From Paraburkholderia phenazinium (GTDB taxonomy: Bacteria; Pseudomonadota; Gammaproteobacteria; Burkholderiales; Burkholderiaceae): DNA of 64,000 bases. The stretch is taken from contig NZ_FNCJ01000026.1 in NCBI RefSeq assembly GCF_900100735.1, forward strand, positions 17,985-81,984, in the 5' to 3' direction. Every line of letters starts with the position of its first letter. The first letter of the stretch is position 1. Both the position numbers and the translations under genes were made by a program. Below the pieces are notes generated by a model, which saw only the letters and a program-made list of their open reading frames with translations, was not told the origin of the DNA and made no database searches. Shown one piece after another: positions 1 through 9,456 of the stretch.

Positions 1-1146
1 GCCGTGCCGCCCACCCCGGCTGTCGAAGTTACCGTTCTCGAGGTCGAACCGCACGATACGCCGGTGGACTTCGAATTCACTGCGCAGACGCAAAGCTCGC
101 GCGAAGTGGAGATCCGGGCACGCGTCGACGGCTTTCTCGACAAGCGGGTTTATACGGAAGGTCAACTGGTCCACACGGGACAGGTGCTGTTCCTGATGGA
201 TCCCAAGCCGTTCGAGGCGGTGCTGCAAACCGCCAAGGGACAGCTTGCGCAGCAGCAGGCGCGGCTCTATGTGGCCAAAGCGAATCTTGCCCGTGTGATT
301 CCACTGACGCGCCAGAATGCCTTGAGCCAAAAGGACCTGGACGACGCGACGGGTAACGAAAAAGAGGCGGAGTCCGCGGTTATCGCTGCACAAGGGCAGG
401 TGCAGACCGCCGAGCTCAACCTGAGCTACACCACCATCAAATCTCCCCTCACCGGCTTGTCGAGTTTTGCCCGGCAGCAGGACGGCAGTTACGTGACCGC
501 TACCGCTGCGGGCTTACTGACCTACGTCTACCAACTCGATCCGATGTGGGTCAACTTCAGCATCTCCGAAAACGAGTTGCTCAGGTACCGCGATCAGATC
601 GAGAAAAAGCAGTTGATTTTTCCGGCTAGTAACGAGTTTGAGGTCACCGTCGTGCTGGCGGACGGAACGGTGTTTCCTGATCGCGGACGCATCAATTTCA
701 CCAATCCGGCCTTCAATACGCAGACCGGCACCTTCCTTGTGCGCGCTTCGTTCGCCAACGCGAAGGGTATGCTGCGCCCGGGGCAATTCGTCAAGGCGCG
801 GGTCTCGGGCGCGATTCGACCCAATGCGATTCTCGTCCCGCAGCGGGCGGTTCTGCAGGGCGCCAAGAGCCATTTCGTCTGGGTGGTCGACAACGATTCC
901 AAGGCCCATGAACGGGTGGTGGAAACGGGCGAATGGCACGGTGACGACTGGTTTATTACCGACGGGCTGCAAGCGGGCGATCGGGTCGTCGTGGATGGCG
1001 CGATCCGCGTCATTGCGGACACACCGCTGAAGATAACCGGGGAACCGAAGCCCTCAGACAGCACGCCTGCTGCTGCAACAGTGGCGCCGGGCGGGGAGCC
1101 ACAGCATCTTGCGGCCCAGGAGTCTAACCAGGCCGTGTCGAAATAG
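1..1146 (+). CDS. RND efflux periplasmic adaptor (membrane fusion protein), 5' end missing
   Basis: This is the periplasmic adaptor of a tripartite RND pump, bridging the inner-membrane transporter and the outer-membrane channel encoded just downstream. The reading frame is open from the left edge. The first possible start (GTG at 4) lies directly before the mature core, so the signal sequence or lipobox is off-window. The visible part has the AcrA/MexA order: barrel-sandwich half with 'RARVDGFL', an alpha-helical hairpin rich in Gln and Ala (about residues 75-140), the returning lipoyl half ('TTIKSPLTG'), a beta-barrel, and a membrane-proximal domain ending near residue 345. The last 35 residues are a Pro/Ala-rich tail. 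It ends 14 bases before the pump gene. Substrates cannot be predicted. Confidence 0.93.
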   Translation, partial: AVPPTPAVEVTVLEVEPHDTPVDFEFTAQTQSSREVEIRARVDGFLDKRVYTEGQLVHTGQVLFLMDPKPFEAVLQTAKGQLAQQQARLYVAKANLARVIPLTRQNALSQKDLDDATGNEKEAESAVIAAQGQVQTAELNLSYTTIKSPLTGLSSFARQQDGSYVTATAAGLLTYVYQLDPMWVNFSISENELLRYRDQIEKKQLIFPASNEFEVTVVLADGTVFPDRGRINFTNPAFNTQTGTFLVRASFANAKGMLRPGQFVKARVSGAIRPNAILVPQRAVLQGAKSHFVWVVDNDSKAHERVVETGEWHGDDWFITDGLQAGDRVVVDGAIRVIADTPLKITGEPKPSDSTPAAATVAPGGEPQHLAAQESNQAVSK

Positions 1147-1160
1147 GTGGGTGCTCCGAC

Positions 1161-4100
1161 ATGAACATCTCCCACTTCTGCATCGACCGCCCGATCTTTG
1201 CGTCGGTCATCTCGATCGTCATTACGCTGGGTGGCGCGTTGGCGATGATCGCCCTGCCGATCGCGCAGTACCCCGACATTACACCGCCTCAGATCACGAT
1301 TTCCGCCACCTACCCAGGGGCGAGTGCGGACGTGGTGGCAAACAATGTTGCCGCGCCTATCGAGCAGCAGGTGAACGGCGCCGACAACATGATCTATATG
1401 AACTCGTCGAGTTCATCGACGGGTGTCTATACGCTCAACGCCTTTTTCCAGATCGGCACCAACCCCGAGCTGGCGCAGGTCGATGTGCAGAATCGCGTGA
1501 ATCTGGCGTTGCCCCAGTTGCCTTCGTCGGTGCAGTCTCAAGGCATTCAGGTACAGAAGAAGTCATCGGCGTTCATGATGGTCATTGCGATCTATTCGCC
1601 AAGTAACCGTTATGACGCGACCTATATTGCGAACTACGCCAATATTTATGTGCTCGATGCGCTCAAGCGCATTCCCGGCGCGAACCAGTCGGCGATCTTC
1701 GGCACGCCTGACTACGCGATGCGTATCTGGCTCAAGCCGGATCGCATGGCGCAGTTAGGGGTGACGGCGGCGGACGTGCAGAGGGCGGTGGCCAATCAGA
1801 ACCAGCAATTTGCGGTTGGACGCATTGGACAGTCGCCAACAGGCACGCCGGTCGAGCAGTCATTTGCCGTCACCACCACCGGACGGTTGACCGACCCGGC
1901 AGAGTTCGAAAACATCATTATTCGCGCCGCCAATGGCGACGCGGCCATTGTGCGGCTCAAAGACGTCGGCCGCGCCGAACTCGGGCAGAAGGATTACTCG
2001 ATCCGCAGCCGGTTCCAGGGTAAGCCCGCCACGGTAATCGCGGTGTACCAGCAACCGGGTGCGAATGCACTGGATGTGTCGAAGCAGGTGCACGCCACGC
2101 TCACCGCGATGAGGAAGCAGTTCCCGACCGGGATCGACTACGACATCGCGATGGATACGACGGACTTCACCCGGGCGTCGATTTCGGACGTGATCCACAC
2201 CTTCTTCGAAGCCCTGGTGCTGGTCGTGATCGTCGTGTACGTGTTTCTGCAGAGCTTTCGCGCGACGCTGATTCCGGTGCTCGCGGTGCCGGTATCGATC
2301 GTCGGTACATTCATGGGTATGCTGGCCCTTGGCTTCTCCATCAACATGCTGACGCTGTTCGGCATGGTGTTGGCAATCGGCATCGTGGTGGACGACGCCA
2401 TCGTGGTGATCGAGAACGTCGAGCGCAACATGAGCGTCCACAAGCTCAGTCCAAAGGACGCGGCCAAGCGCGCCATGGACGAAGTATCGGGGCCGGTAGT
2501 CGCGATCGTACTCGTACTGTGCGCCGTCTTCGTGCCGGTGGCGTTTCTCGGTGGCATCACGGGACAACTGTACAAGCAGTTCGCGATCACAATCGCGATC
2601 TCGGTGGTGTTGTCAGGGGTGGTCGCACTCACGTTGTCGCCGGCATTGGCTGCCTTGCTGCTCAAGCCGGGACACCATGAGAAGCGCGGCTTCTTCCGTT
2701 GGTTCGACAATTCGTTCGCGCGCATGACGACCGGCTATTCGAACATGGTCAAGCTGGTCATCAAGCGTTTCGGGGTGGCGTTGTTCCTGTTTGCCGGCAT
2801 GATCGCGCTGGCGGTCGTCATGATGCGGACGATTCCCACCTCCTTTCTGCCGCCGGAGGACCAGGGCTACCTGCTCGGCGCGGTCATCATGCCGGACGCC
2901 GCGAGTCTTGACCGTACCGGCGACGTATCGCAGAAGGTCACCGACTACTTCCTGAAGCAGCCCGCCGTTAGCAGCGTGACGACAGTCGACGGTTACAGCC
3001 TGCTCGACAGCCAGAACAAGAATAATGCCGGCACATTTTTTATCGGCTTCAAAAGCTTTGACGAACGCTACAAATTTGCCAATATCCGCACGCAAAATGC
3101 GCGAGCGGTGATCGTCGACGCCTATGAGACCCTCTCGAAGGTCAAGGAAGGGATCATTCTGCCGGTCAATCCCCCATCCATTCCGGGCCTTGGAACAACC
3201 GGCGGTACGGAGGTGTGGATCCAGGCCCAGGGCGATGCGACCATCGGTCAGCTCGCCCAGACCGTGGAGGATTTTATCGCCAAGGCCAAGGAGCGGCCGG
3301 AACTCGGACGCGTCACCTCAACCTTCAATGCGTCGGCACAGCAGTTGCTGGTCGACGTGGACCGCGACAAATCCGAGACGCTCGGCGTGCCGATCGAGGA
3401 CGTGTATAGCGCGATGCAGACCATGTTCGGCTCGCTTTACGTATCCCAGTTCAATCGTTCGAGCCGCCTGTGGCAGGTGATCCTGCAAGCCGAGCCGTCG
3501 TACCGGCTCTCGCCTGCGGATCTCGATCAGATCTACGTGCGCAGCAAAACCGACAATATGGTGCCGCTCAAAGCGGTAGTGACCTCGAAGTACGTCACGG
3601 GCCCGGATCTGATCACACGGTTCAACAATTTTCCGGCAGTGAAACTCACGGTAAATGCTGCACCGGGGCGCAGTTCCGGTGAGGTCATTGGCGCGATTGA
3701 AGAAGTGGGTAACGAGGTGCTGCCGTCCGGCTATAACCTGGGATGGAGTGGTGAGGCCTACGAGGCCAGACAGTCGGGCGGCACCTCGGGGCTGGTGTTC
3801 GTCTTCGGCCTGATCATGGTGTTCCTGATCCTCGCTGCCCAATATGAGAAGTGGAGCCTGCCGTTCGGCGTGCTGATGGCGGTGCCGTTCGCGCTGTTCG
3901 GCGCCTTGCTTGCCATCTTGCTGCGTGGGCTCGAAAACGACGTCTACTTCCAGATCGGCCTGACGATGCTGGTTGCGCTTGCGGCGAAGAACGCGATTCT
4001 GATTTTCGAGTTTGCGGTGCTGAATCGCGAATCGGGCGAGTCCGTGTACGACGCCGCCATTTCGGCGGCCAGCGAGCGGCTGCGCCCGATCGTCATGACC

Positions 4101-4382
4101 TCGCTCGCCTTCATCCTGGGTTGCGTGCCGCTCGCGATCGCGCTCGGTGCCTCCGCCAATAGCCGACATTCGATCGGCACGGGGGTGATCGGTGGGATGC
4201 TCGGCGCAACCGTGATTGCGGTGTTCTTCATTCCGATGTTCTTCTACGTGCTCGAGACGATGTCCGAAAAGAGCGGCGGCAAGAAGACGCCAGGGCCGAG
4301 CGGTGACGAACCACCGCATGACCTTGACGCGGGCCCCGGAGGCCCGACCGTCAAGCCGTTGGCCCGACGCGAGGACGACTGA
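1161..4382 (+). CDS. RND efflux pump inner-membrane transporter, HAE-1 (AcrB-like) family
   Basis: A proton-driven inner-membrane exporter of the hydrophobic and amphiphilic efflux family, forming a trimer with the adjacent adaptor and channel. Its 1073 residues match the family's usual 1030-1070. The N-terminus (ISHFCIDRPIFA) is the typical RND start with TM1. After the first large periplasmic loop come TM2-6, including the TM4 segment 'GIVVDDAIVVIENVER' with the paired Asp residues of the proton relay. The second half repeats this layout, with 'LTMLVALAAKNAILIFEFA' containing the conserved TM10 Lys. The C-terminal 40 residues are hydrophilic and Pro/Gly-rich. The gene lies between adaptor and channel genes, with a 1-base gap to the latter. 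Confidence 0.96.
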   Translation: MNISHFCIDRPIFASVISIVITLGGALAMIALPIAQYPDITPPQITISATYPGASADVVANNVAAPIEQQVNGADNMIYMNSSSSSTGVYTLNAFFQIGTNPELAQVDVQNRVNLALPQLPSSVQSQGIQVQKKSSAFMMVIAIYSPSNRYDATYIANYANIYVLDALKRIPGANQSAIFGTPDYAMRIWLKPDRMAQLGVTAADVQRAVANQNQQFAVGRIGQSPTGTPVEQSFAVTTTGRLTDPAEFENIIIRAANGDAAIVRLKDVGRAELGQKDYSIRSRFQGKPATVIAVYQQPGANALDVSKQVHATLTAMRKQFPTGIDYDIAMDTTDFTRASISDVIHTFFEALVLVVIVVYVFLQSFRATLIPVLAVPVSIVGTFMGMLALGFSINMLTLFGMVLAIGIVVDDAIVVIENVERNMSVHKLSPKDAAKRAMDEVSGPVVAIVLVLCAVFVPVAFLGGITGQLYKQFAITIAISVVLSGVVALTLSPALAALLLKPGHHEKRGFFRWFDNSFARMTTGYSNMVKLVIKRFGVALFLFAGMIALAVVMMRTIPTSFLPPEDQGYLLGAVIMPDAASLDRTGDVSQKVTDYFLKQPAVSSVTTVDGYSLLDSQNKNNAGTFFIGFKSFDERYKFANIRTQNARAVIVDAYETLSKVKEGIILPVNPPSIPGLGTTGGTEVWIQAQGDATIGQLAQTVEDFIAKAKERPELGRVTSTFNASAQQLLVDVDRDKSETLGVPIEDVYSAMQTMFGSLYVSQFNRSSRLWQVILQAEPSYRLSPADLDQIYVRSKTDNMVPLKAVVTSKYVTGPDLITRFNNFPAVKLTVNAAPGRSSGEVIGAIEEVGNEVLPSGYNLGWSGEAYEARQSGGTSGLVFVFGLIMVFLILAAQYEKWSLPFGVLMAVPFALFGALLAILLRGLENDVYFQIGLTMLVALAAKNAILIFEFAVLNRESGESVYDAAISAASERLRPIVMTSLAFILGCVPLAIALGASANSRHSIGTGVIGGMLGATVIAVFFIPMFFYVLETMSEKSGGKKTPGPSGDEPPHDLDAGPGGPTVKPLARREDD

Positions 4383-4383
4383 C

Positions 4384-5928
4384 ATGCGCCGCGCTGCGTT
4401 CTTGCCACTGCTGGTACCGGTCGTGCTGGGATTGGGCGGCTGTCTGCTCGGCCCCAACTATGTGCGCCCCACCGTCGAGATACCGGCCAACTACCGCTTC
4501 AGTTCAGCAGAGGCTGCCGACGTGGCCAACACGGCGTGGTGGGAGCAGTTCCAGGATCCGGTGCTGAACGATCTGATTGCTGAGGCGCTGGCCAATAACA
4601 AGGACGTGAAGGTCGCCGCTGCGCGTGTGGATCAGTTTTTGGGTCAATTTGTCACGACCCGTTCGGGACTGTTTCCCCAACTGAGTGCGGGCTTCGACGC
4701 AGCGCGCCAGCGTGCGTCGCAAGATGGCGCGGTGCCGTTGCCGGCGGGCGTTTCGCCCATCTACAACCAGTTCCAGCCGACGCTGTCGGCCGCATGGGAA
4801 ATCGACGTGTTCGGCAGGGTGCGGCGTGAGACAGAATCTGCGCGCGCCGCCCTGCTGGCGACCGAGGAGGGCCGCCGCGCGACCATCTTGTCGCTGGTGG
4901 CCTCGGTCGCGACGGCCTACATCAACCTGCGCGACCTCGATCAGCAGCTTGTGATTGCGAAGGAGACCACCTCCAGCCGGGCGGAATCGGTGCACGTGTT
5001 TACGCTGCGTTTCGGCGGTGGCGACGTCTCGCAAATGGAGCTCTCGCAGAGCCAGTCGGAATACGAGGCATCGCTTGCCACGATTCCGCAGCTCGAGGTG
5101 CAGATCGCGCAGCAGGAAGACGCGCTCTCGGTGTTGCTCGGTCGCAATCCGGGCGACATTCTGCGCGGGCGGCAAGTCTCCGATCTGGCGATCCCGGCTG
5201 TGCCGGCGGGCTTGCCATCGGATCTGCTCGAACGCCGCCCGGACGTACTGCAGGCCGAGCAGAACCTCGTGGCCGCGAACGCGTTGATCGGTGCGGCTCG
5301 TGCGCTGTATTTCCCATCGATCTCATTGACAGGGTTATTCGGTTCGGTGAGCACCGACTTCTCGAAGCTGTTCACGGGGCCAGCGCGGGTCTGGGCGTTT
5401 GCCGGTTCGGTGAGCGTGCCGATTTTCACCGCCGGCAGCATCAGCGGGCAGGTCAAGCAGGCGGAAGCACAGCAACAGCAGGCGCTGTTCCAGTACCAGG
5501 AATCCATCCAGACAGCCTTCCAGGAAGTCGACGATGCGCTCATCGCGCTGCAGAAGTCGCGCGAGCAGCTCGTCGTTTTAGGCCGTGAGGTCGACTCGCT
5601 CCGTACATACGCGCGGCTGGCACGACTGCGTTTCGAGGGCGGTTATACGAGCTACATCGAAGTGCTGGATGCCGAGCGCAGTCTCTTCAACGCCCAACTC
5701 AGCTATACGCAGACCAATGGCCTCGTGTACGAGTCGGTGGTGGCGCTTTACAAGGCGATGGGCGGTGGCTGGGTGGTGACGGCCGAGCAGATGACGCATA
5801 AGGACGCGCCGCCGCAAGGAGGGCAACAAGGTGGGCAGCAGGGCGATCAGCACGGTGCGATCGAGCCCAGGGCCGAACCCAAGGTTGGCCCCAAAGCGGA
5901 ACAATCGGTTGCGGGGCTGCCGAAATGA
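4384..5928 (+). CDS. RND efflux outer-membrane channel lipoprotein (NodT/OprM family)
   Basis: A TolC-fold outer-membrane factor that completes the tripartite pump. I chose the ATG at 4384, one base after the pump stop, because it gives a clean lipoprotein signal: hydrophobic stretch 'LLVPVVLGLGGC' with the lipobox Cys near residue 20. The frame is open further upstream but that part has no signal character. The mature part starts 'LLGPNYVRP', the standard OprM-like start, followed by 'WWEQFQDPVLNDLI'. Two OEP repeats follow, with 'SAAWEIDVFGRVRRE' and 'LLERRPDVLQAEQNL'. The C-terminus carries a low-complexity Gln/Gly/Lys tail of about 45 residues after the normal end 'GGGWVVT', which is longer than usual. 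Its stop overlaps the pqiA start (ATGA). Confidence 0.94.
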   Translation: MRRAAFLPLLVPVVLGLGGCLLGPNYVRPTVEIPANYRFSSAEAADVANTAWWEQFQDPVLNDLIAEALANNKDVKVAAARVDQFLGQFVTTRSGLFPQLSAGFDAARQRASQDGAVPLPAGVSPIYNQFQPTLSAAWEIDVFGRVRRETESARAALLATEEGRRATILSLVASVATAYINLRDLDQQLVIAKETTSSRAESVHVFTLRFGGGDVSQMELSQSQSEYEASLATIPQLEVQIAQQEDALSVLLGRNPGDILRGRQVSDLAIPAVPAGLPSDLLERRPDVLQAEQNLVAANALIGAARALYFPSISLTGLFGSVSTDFSKLFTGPARVWAFAGSVSVPIFTAGSISGQVKQAEAQQQQALFQYQESIQTAFQEVDDALIALQKSREQLVVLGREVDSLRTYARLARLRFEGGYTSYIEVLDAERSLFNAQLSYTQTNGLVYESVVALYKAMGGGWVVTAEQMTHKDAPPQGGQQGGQQGDQHGAIEPRAEPKVGPKAEQSVAGLPK

Positions 5929-7235
5929 ACGCCACGAGTAGCGAGACGAACGTGACAACGCCCAATGGACGCCTGATAGCCTGTCACGAATGCGATCTGT
6001 TGCAGCGCGAGTTGCCGCTGCCGCCTAACGGTGTGTTGCGCTGTTGCCGATGCAATGCCGAATTGTCCCGCAGCCATCCGAACAGCCTCGATCGCGCGCT
6101 GGCTTTTACGCTCGCCTCGATGGTCCTGTTTGTGGTCGGCAATGCGTTTCCGATCGTGGGTCTGCAGGTCAATGGGACGCTGGTCGAGACGACCTTGCTC
6201 GGCGCGGCGCGTGTGCTTTACGACGATGGCATGTGGCCGTTAGCCGGGCTTGTGTTGGCGACAACCTTTGTGATGCCTGTGCTGCAAATGGCCAGCATGA
6301 CCTACCTGTTACTGCCGTTGCGGGTTGGCCGCGCGCCATACCGCACCGACCTGGTGTTTCGCCTCCTGCAACTGGCGCGCCCATGGGGGATGACTGAAGT
6401 ATTGATCCTCGGCATGCTGGTCGCGCTGGTCAAGCTGGCCCACATTGCGAGCGTGGTGCCAGGTACGGCGCTCTGGTCGTTCGGCGCGCTCATGCTATTG
6501 CTCGCTGCCGCAAGCGCGGCATTCGATTCACAGGAAGTCTGGGCGCGCACGCGCGCGGCCCAAGCGGGGGGCAAGCCTGTTTTCCCCGAAAGAAGCATAC
6601 CTGTGACACCCGATGCATCTACAGCCATGGCCAGCGGTCTGGCTACCTGCCACAGTTGCGGGCTGCTTATGAGGTTCGCGGCGGATCGGCACGATGCGGT
6701 CTGCCCGCGCTGCGGTGGACACGTTCACACGCGCAAGCCCAACAGCATCTCGCGGACGTGGGCGTTTCTGCTCGCCGCAATGGTTCTCTACATACCGGCC
6801 AATCTGCTGCCGGTCATGAATACCAGTTCGCTGTTCGGCAGCGAAAAGGACACCATCATGAGCGGTGTGGTCTACCTGTGGACCTCCGGCTCATGGCCGC
6901 TCGCTATTGTGGTGTTTATCGCGAGCGTGGCGGTGCCGATGCTCAAGATTCTCGCGCTGGTGTTTCTGGTGGTGTGCGCTCAGAGCCGCTCGAGCTGGGT
7001 CCCGCAACAGCGAGCACGCATCTACCGGCTGGTGGAACTGGTTGGGCGCTGGTCGATGCTCGATATCTACGTCATCACGATTCTGGTCGCGCTGGTGCAG
7101 TTCCAGGGGCTCGCGACGATTCAGGCGGGGCCCGCTGCGATTGCCTTCGGTTCGGTCGTCGTACTGACGATGTTCGCCGCTATGTCGTTTGACCCGCGCC
7201 TGATCTGGGACAAGGCGGAGACAACTCATGGCTAG
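5925..7235 (+). CDS. pqiA: Paraquat-inducible protein A family, inner-membrane component of a Pqi lipid transport system
   Basis: PqiA is the integral membrane partner of the MCE protein PqiB in intermembrane lipid transport. The 436 residues hold two PqiA repeats, each opening with a small zinc-ribbon-like pair of Cys motifs ('CHECD' with 'CCRCN' near residues 20-43; 'CHSCG' with 'CPRCGG' near residues 235-258) followed by four predicted membrane segments. This two-repeat form matches the usual length of about 420. The start overlaps the stop of the efflux channel gene by ATGA, implying translational coupling to the RND pump genes. The end overlaps pqiB by 8 bases. The family call is firm; a role in paraquat stress is only a historical name. 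Confidence 0.92.
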   Translation: MNATSSETNVTTPNGRLIACHECDLLQRELPLPPNGVLRCCRCNAELSRSHPNSLDRALAFTLASMVLFVVGNAFPIVGLQVNGTLVETTLLGAARVLYDDGMWPLAGLVLATTFVMPVLQMASMTYLLLPLRVGRAPYRTDLVFRLLQLARPWGMTEVLILGMLVALVKLAHIASVVPGTALWSFGALMLLLAAASAAFDSQEVWARTRAAQAGGKPVFPERSIPVTPDASTAMASGLATCHSCGLLMRFAADRHDAVCPRCGGHVHTRKPNSISRTWAFLLAAMVLYIPANLLPVMNTSSLFGSEKDTIMSGVVYLWTSGSWPLAIVVFIASVAVPMLKILALVFLVVCAQSRSSWVPQQRARIYRLVELVGRWSMLDIYVITILVALVQFQGLATIQAGPAAIAFGSVVVLTMFAAMSFDPRLIWDKAETTHG

Positions 7236-8865
7236 ACCTCCTGAGCGGCCCGATCAGCCAGACGTTCCTGAGGCGCTCGTTACACCGCGCTCGCGCTGGC
7301 GCTTGCAACTGGTCTGGCTGGTGCCGCTGATCGCGGTGCTGATAGGTGGCTGGCTTGCCGTCAAGGCGGTGCTGGAGAAGGGGCCGACGATCACCATCAG
7401 CTTCGTGACTGGCGAAGGCCTGGAAGCCGGTAAGACCAAGATCAAGTTCAAGAACGTGGACATTGGCGTGGTCAAGGCGGTGACCTTGTCGCGCGATCAT
7501 ACACGCGTCGTGGCTACCGCCGAACTCGCCAAAGACGCCTCGGACATGCTGGTGGACGATACGCGCTTCTGGGTCGTGCGTCCGCGTATTTCCGGCGGCA
7601 CGGTTTCGGGTATCGGCACGTTGTTGTCCGGCTCGTTCATTGGTATGGACATCGGCAATTCGACGAAGTCGCGCAGCGACTTCGTCGGACTCGAGGCGCC
7701 GCCGGTTTTTGCCAGCGGAGTGCCAGGACGGGAGTTTGTGCTCAAGGGCGACGATATGGGCTCGCTCGATGTCGGCTCGCCGGTGTTCTTCAGACGCCTG
7801 CAAGTCGGGCAGGTCACGTCGTATCGGCTCGACGATGACGGCAAGGGCGTGACAATGCACGTCTTTATCAACGCTCCCTACGACAAGTACGTCAAAGACA
7901 ATTCGCGCTTCTGGCAGGCGAGCGGTGTCGACGTCTCGCTGGATACCAATGGCATCAAGGTCAACACGCAATCGCTGGTGGCCATCCTGATCGGCGGCCT
8001 GGCATTCCAGACGCCGGATGAAGCGAACGCTCAACCCGATCAACCCGAGGCTGCGGTACAGACGGAATTCACGCTGTTCCGGGACCGCGGCGAGGCGATG
8101 AAGCGCCACGACAATATTGTCGATACCTACGTGTTCAATTTCAACGAGTCCGTCCGAGGCCTGGCGGTCGGTGCGCCGCTCGATTTTCGCGGCATCGTGG
8201 TGGGCGAGGTATCGGCGATCTATACCCGCTTCGATCCTGTCACCCAGCGTTTCAGTATTCCGGTTGAGGTACGCCTCTATCCGGAGCGCTTCACGTCGCG
8301 ATTCAAGTCGGGCGGAGGCGGAGGGCGACTCACTTCGGATCTCGCAAGTCGACGCCAATTGACGGACCAACTGGTCGCGCACGGTTTGCGTGGACAGTTG
8401 AAAACCGGCAATCTGCTGACCGGGCAGTTGTATGTTGCCCTCGATTTCTTCCCCAACGCGCAGAAGGCGAACGTGGACTGGAGCGCCAACCCACCGGAAC
8501 TGCCTACTGTGCCGGGTGGACTGCAATCGCTGCAGGATTCGATCACAACCCTGGTCGCGAAGCTCAACAAGATTCCATTCGAGGGTATCGGCAACAATGC
8601 CCAAAAGACGCTGGCCGACGCGGATCTGCTCCTCAAGCAGTTGAGTACGGAGGTCCTGCCGCAGGCCCACGACACCATGGCTGCCGCCCAGAGCGCGCTC
8701 AGTTCGGCGAACTCCGCACTCCAGCCTGACTCGTCGCTTTCGCAGAGTACCGCCGATGCCATGCGCGAACTCACGCGGACCGCGGCGGCCTTCCGCACTT
8801 TGGCGGACTACCTCGAACGTCATCCAGAGGCGCTGATCCGCGGCAAGCCGGAGGATAAAAAGTGA
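7228..8865 (+). CDS. pqiB: PqiB-type MCE (MlaD) domain protein
   Basis: PqiB spans the periplasm as a hexameric tube through which lipids are thought to pass between membranes. At 545 residues it matches E. coli PqiB. There is one N-terminal membrane anchor (LQLVWLVPLIAVLIGGWLA, about residues 27-46), then three MCE domains. Each is recognisable by the pattern 'G.....V.F.N..VG.V': 'GLEAGKTKIKFKNVDIGVV', 'GSLDVGSPVFFRRLQVGQV' and 'GLAVGAPLDFRGIVVGEV'. A helical C-terminal region (from about residue 430) is rich in Ala, Ser and Leu, as expected for the long needle of PqiB. It overlaps pqiA upstream and pqiC downstream, so the three are surely co-translated. Confidence 0.93.
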   Translation: MARPPERPDQPDVPEALVTPRSRWRLQLVWLVPLIAVLIGGWLAVKAVLEKGPTITISFVTGEGLEAGKTKIKFKNVDIGVVKAVTLSRDHTRVVATAELAKDASDMLVDDTRFWVVRPRISGGTVSGIGTLLSGSFIGMDIGNSTKSRSDFVGLEAPPVFASGVPGREFVLKGDDMGSLDVGSPVFFRRLQVGQVTSYRLDDDGKGVTMHVFINAPYDKYVKDNSRFWQASGVDVSLDTNGIKVNTQSLVAILIGGLAFQTPDEANAQPDQPEAAVQTEFTLFRDRGEAMKRHDNIVDTYVFNFNESVRGLAVGAPLDFRGIVVGEVSAIYTRFDPVTQRFSIPVEVRLYPERFTSRFKSGGGGGRLTSDLASRRQLTDQLVAHGLRGQLKTGNLLTGQLYVALDFFPNAQKANVDWSANPPELPTVPGGLQSLQDSITTLVAKLNKIPFEGIGNNAQKTLADADLLLKQLSTEVLPQAHDTMAAAQSALSSANSALQPDSSLSQSTADAMRELTRTAAAFRTLADYLERHPEALIRGKPEDKK

Positions 8866-9449
8866 TGCGCACTCTCGTGTCTCTCGTTACAGCGCTGACG
8901 CTCGGCATGCTAGGCGCTTGCAGCACGTCGCCCACCGCCAGCTTCTACACGTTGGACGCGGCCAACGGACAGCAAGATGCCTACGCGGCTCGCGCGATCA
9001 GTGTCGTGGTGACGTCGGTCACCGTGCCGGATCTCGTTGACCGGCCCCAGTTCGTGATTCGAGTGAGTGACAACCAGGTCAAGCTTGATGAATACTCGCG
9101 CTGGGCCGATTCGCTGAAAAGCCAGATTCCGCGCGTGGTTGCCGCCGACCTTGCGCAGTATCTGCCAGGCGCGCGAGTATCGGTGAGTGGCCAGGCTGAC
9201 GATACCGCAGCGGCGTATCGCGTGCGCATCGACATTCAGCGCTTCGACGGGGCGCCAGGCGACGCGGCTACCGTCGAGGCGCTATGGTCGGTGTCACCGC
9301 CCAAAGGCGTTTCGTTGCCCGGGCGGAGCATGGCGCGCGAGCCCTGCACGGCAGCGGATGCCGGGGCGCTTGCGGCGGCCTATAGCCGCGCGCTCGATGC
9401 GGTTAGCCGCGACATCGCTGGAGCGATTCACAGCAGTGCGACGAAGTGA
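8862..9449 (+). CDS. pqiC: PqiC-like outer-membrane lipoprotein (ABC-type transport auxiliary family)
   Basis: PqiC is the outer-membrane lipoprotein that docks the PqiB tube. The 195-residue product has a short signal ending in the lipobox 'MLGACS' (Cys near residue 20), then 'SFYTLDA', the typical start of this family (DUF330/ABC transport auxiliary). Two starts are possible: GTG at 8862 and ATG at 8865, both overlapping the pqiB stop; the choice changes only one residue. The position directly after pqiB, the length close to E. coli PqiC (187 residues) and the lipobox make the call reliable. Confidence 0.88.
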   Translation: MMRTLVSLVTALTLGMLGACSTSPTASFYTLDAANGQQDAYAARAISVVVTSVTVPDLVDRPQFVIRVSDNQVKLDEYSRWADSLKSQIPRVVAADLAQYLPGARVSVSGQADDTAAAYRVRIDIQRFDGAPGDAATVEALWSVSPPKGVSLPGRSMAREPCTAADAGALAAAYSRALDAVSRDIAGAIHSSATK

Positions 9450-9456
9450 GGCACGG

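Noticed and set aside
4216..4383. Upstream extension of the RND channel gene
   Set aside because: It overlaps the pump gene in another frame and would bury the lipobox signal; ATG 4384 gives a normal lipoprotein.
7180..8823. Long open frame (547 codons) antisense to pqiB
   Set aside because: High-GC codon bias opens the opposite strand; the product is Arg/His/Gln-rich without any domain, and pqiB in the sense strand is a complete known gene.
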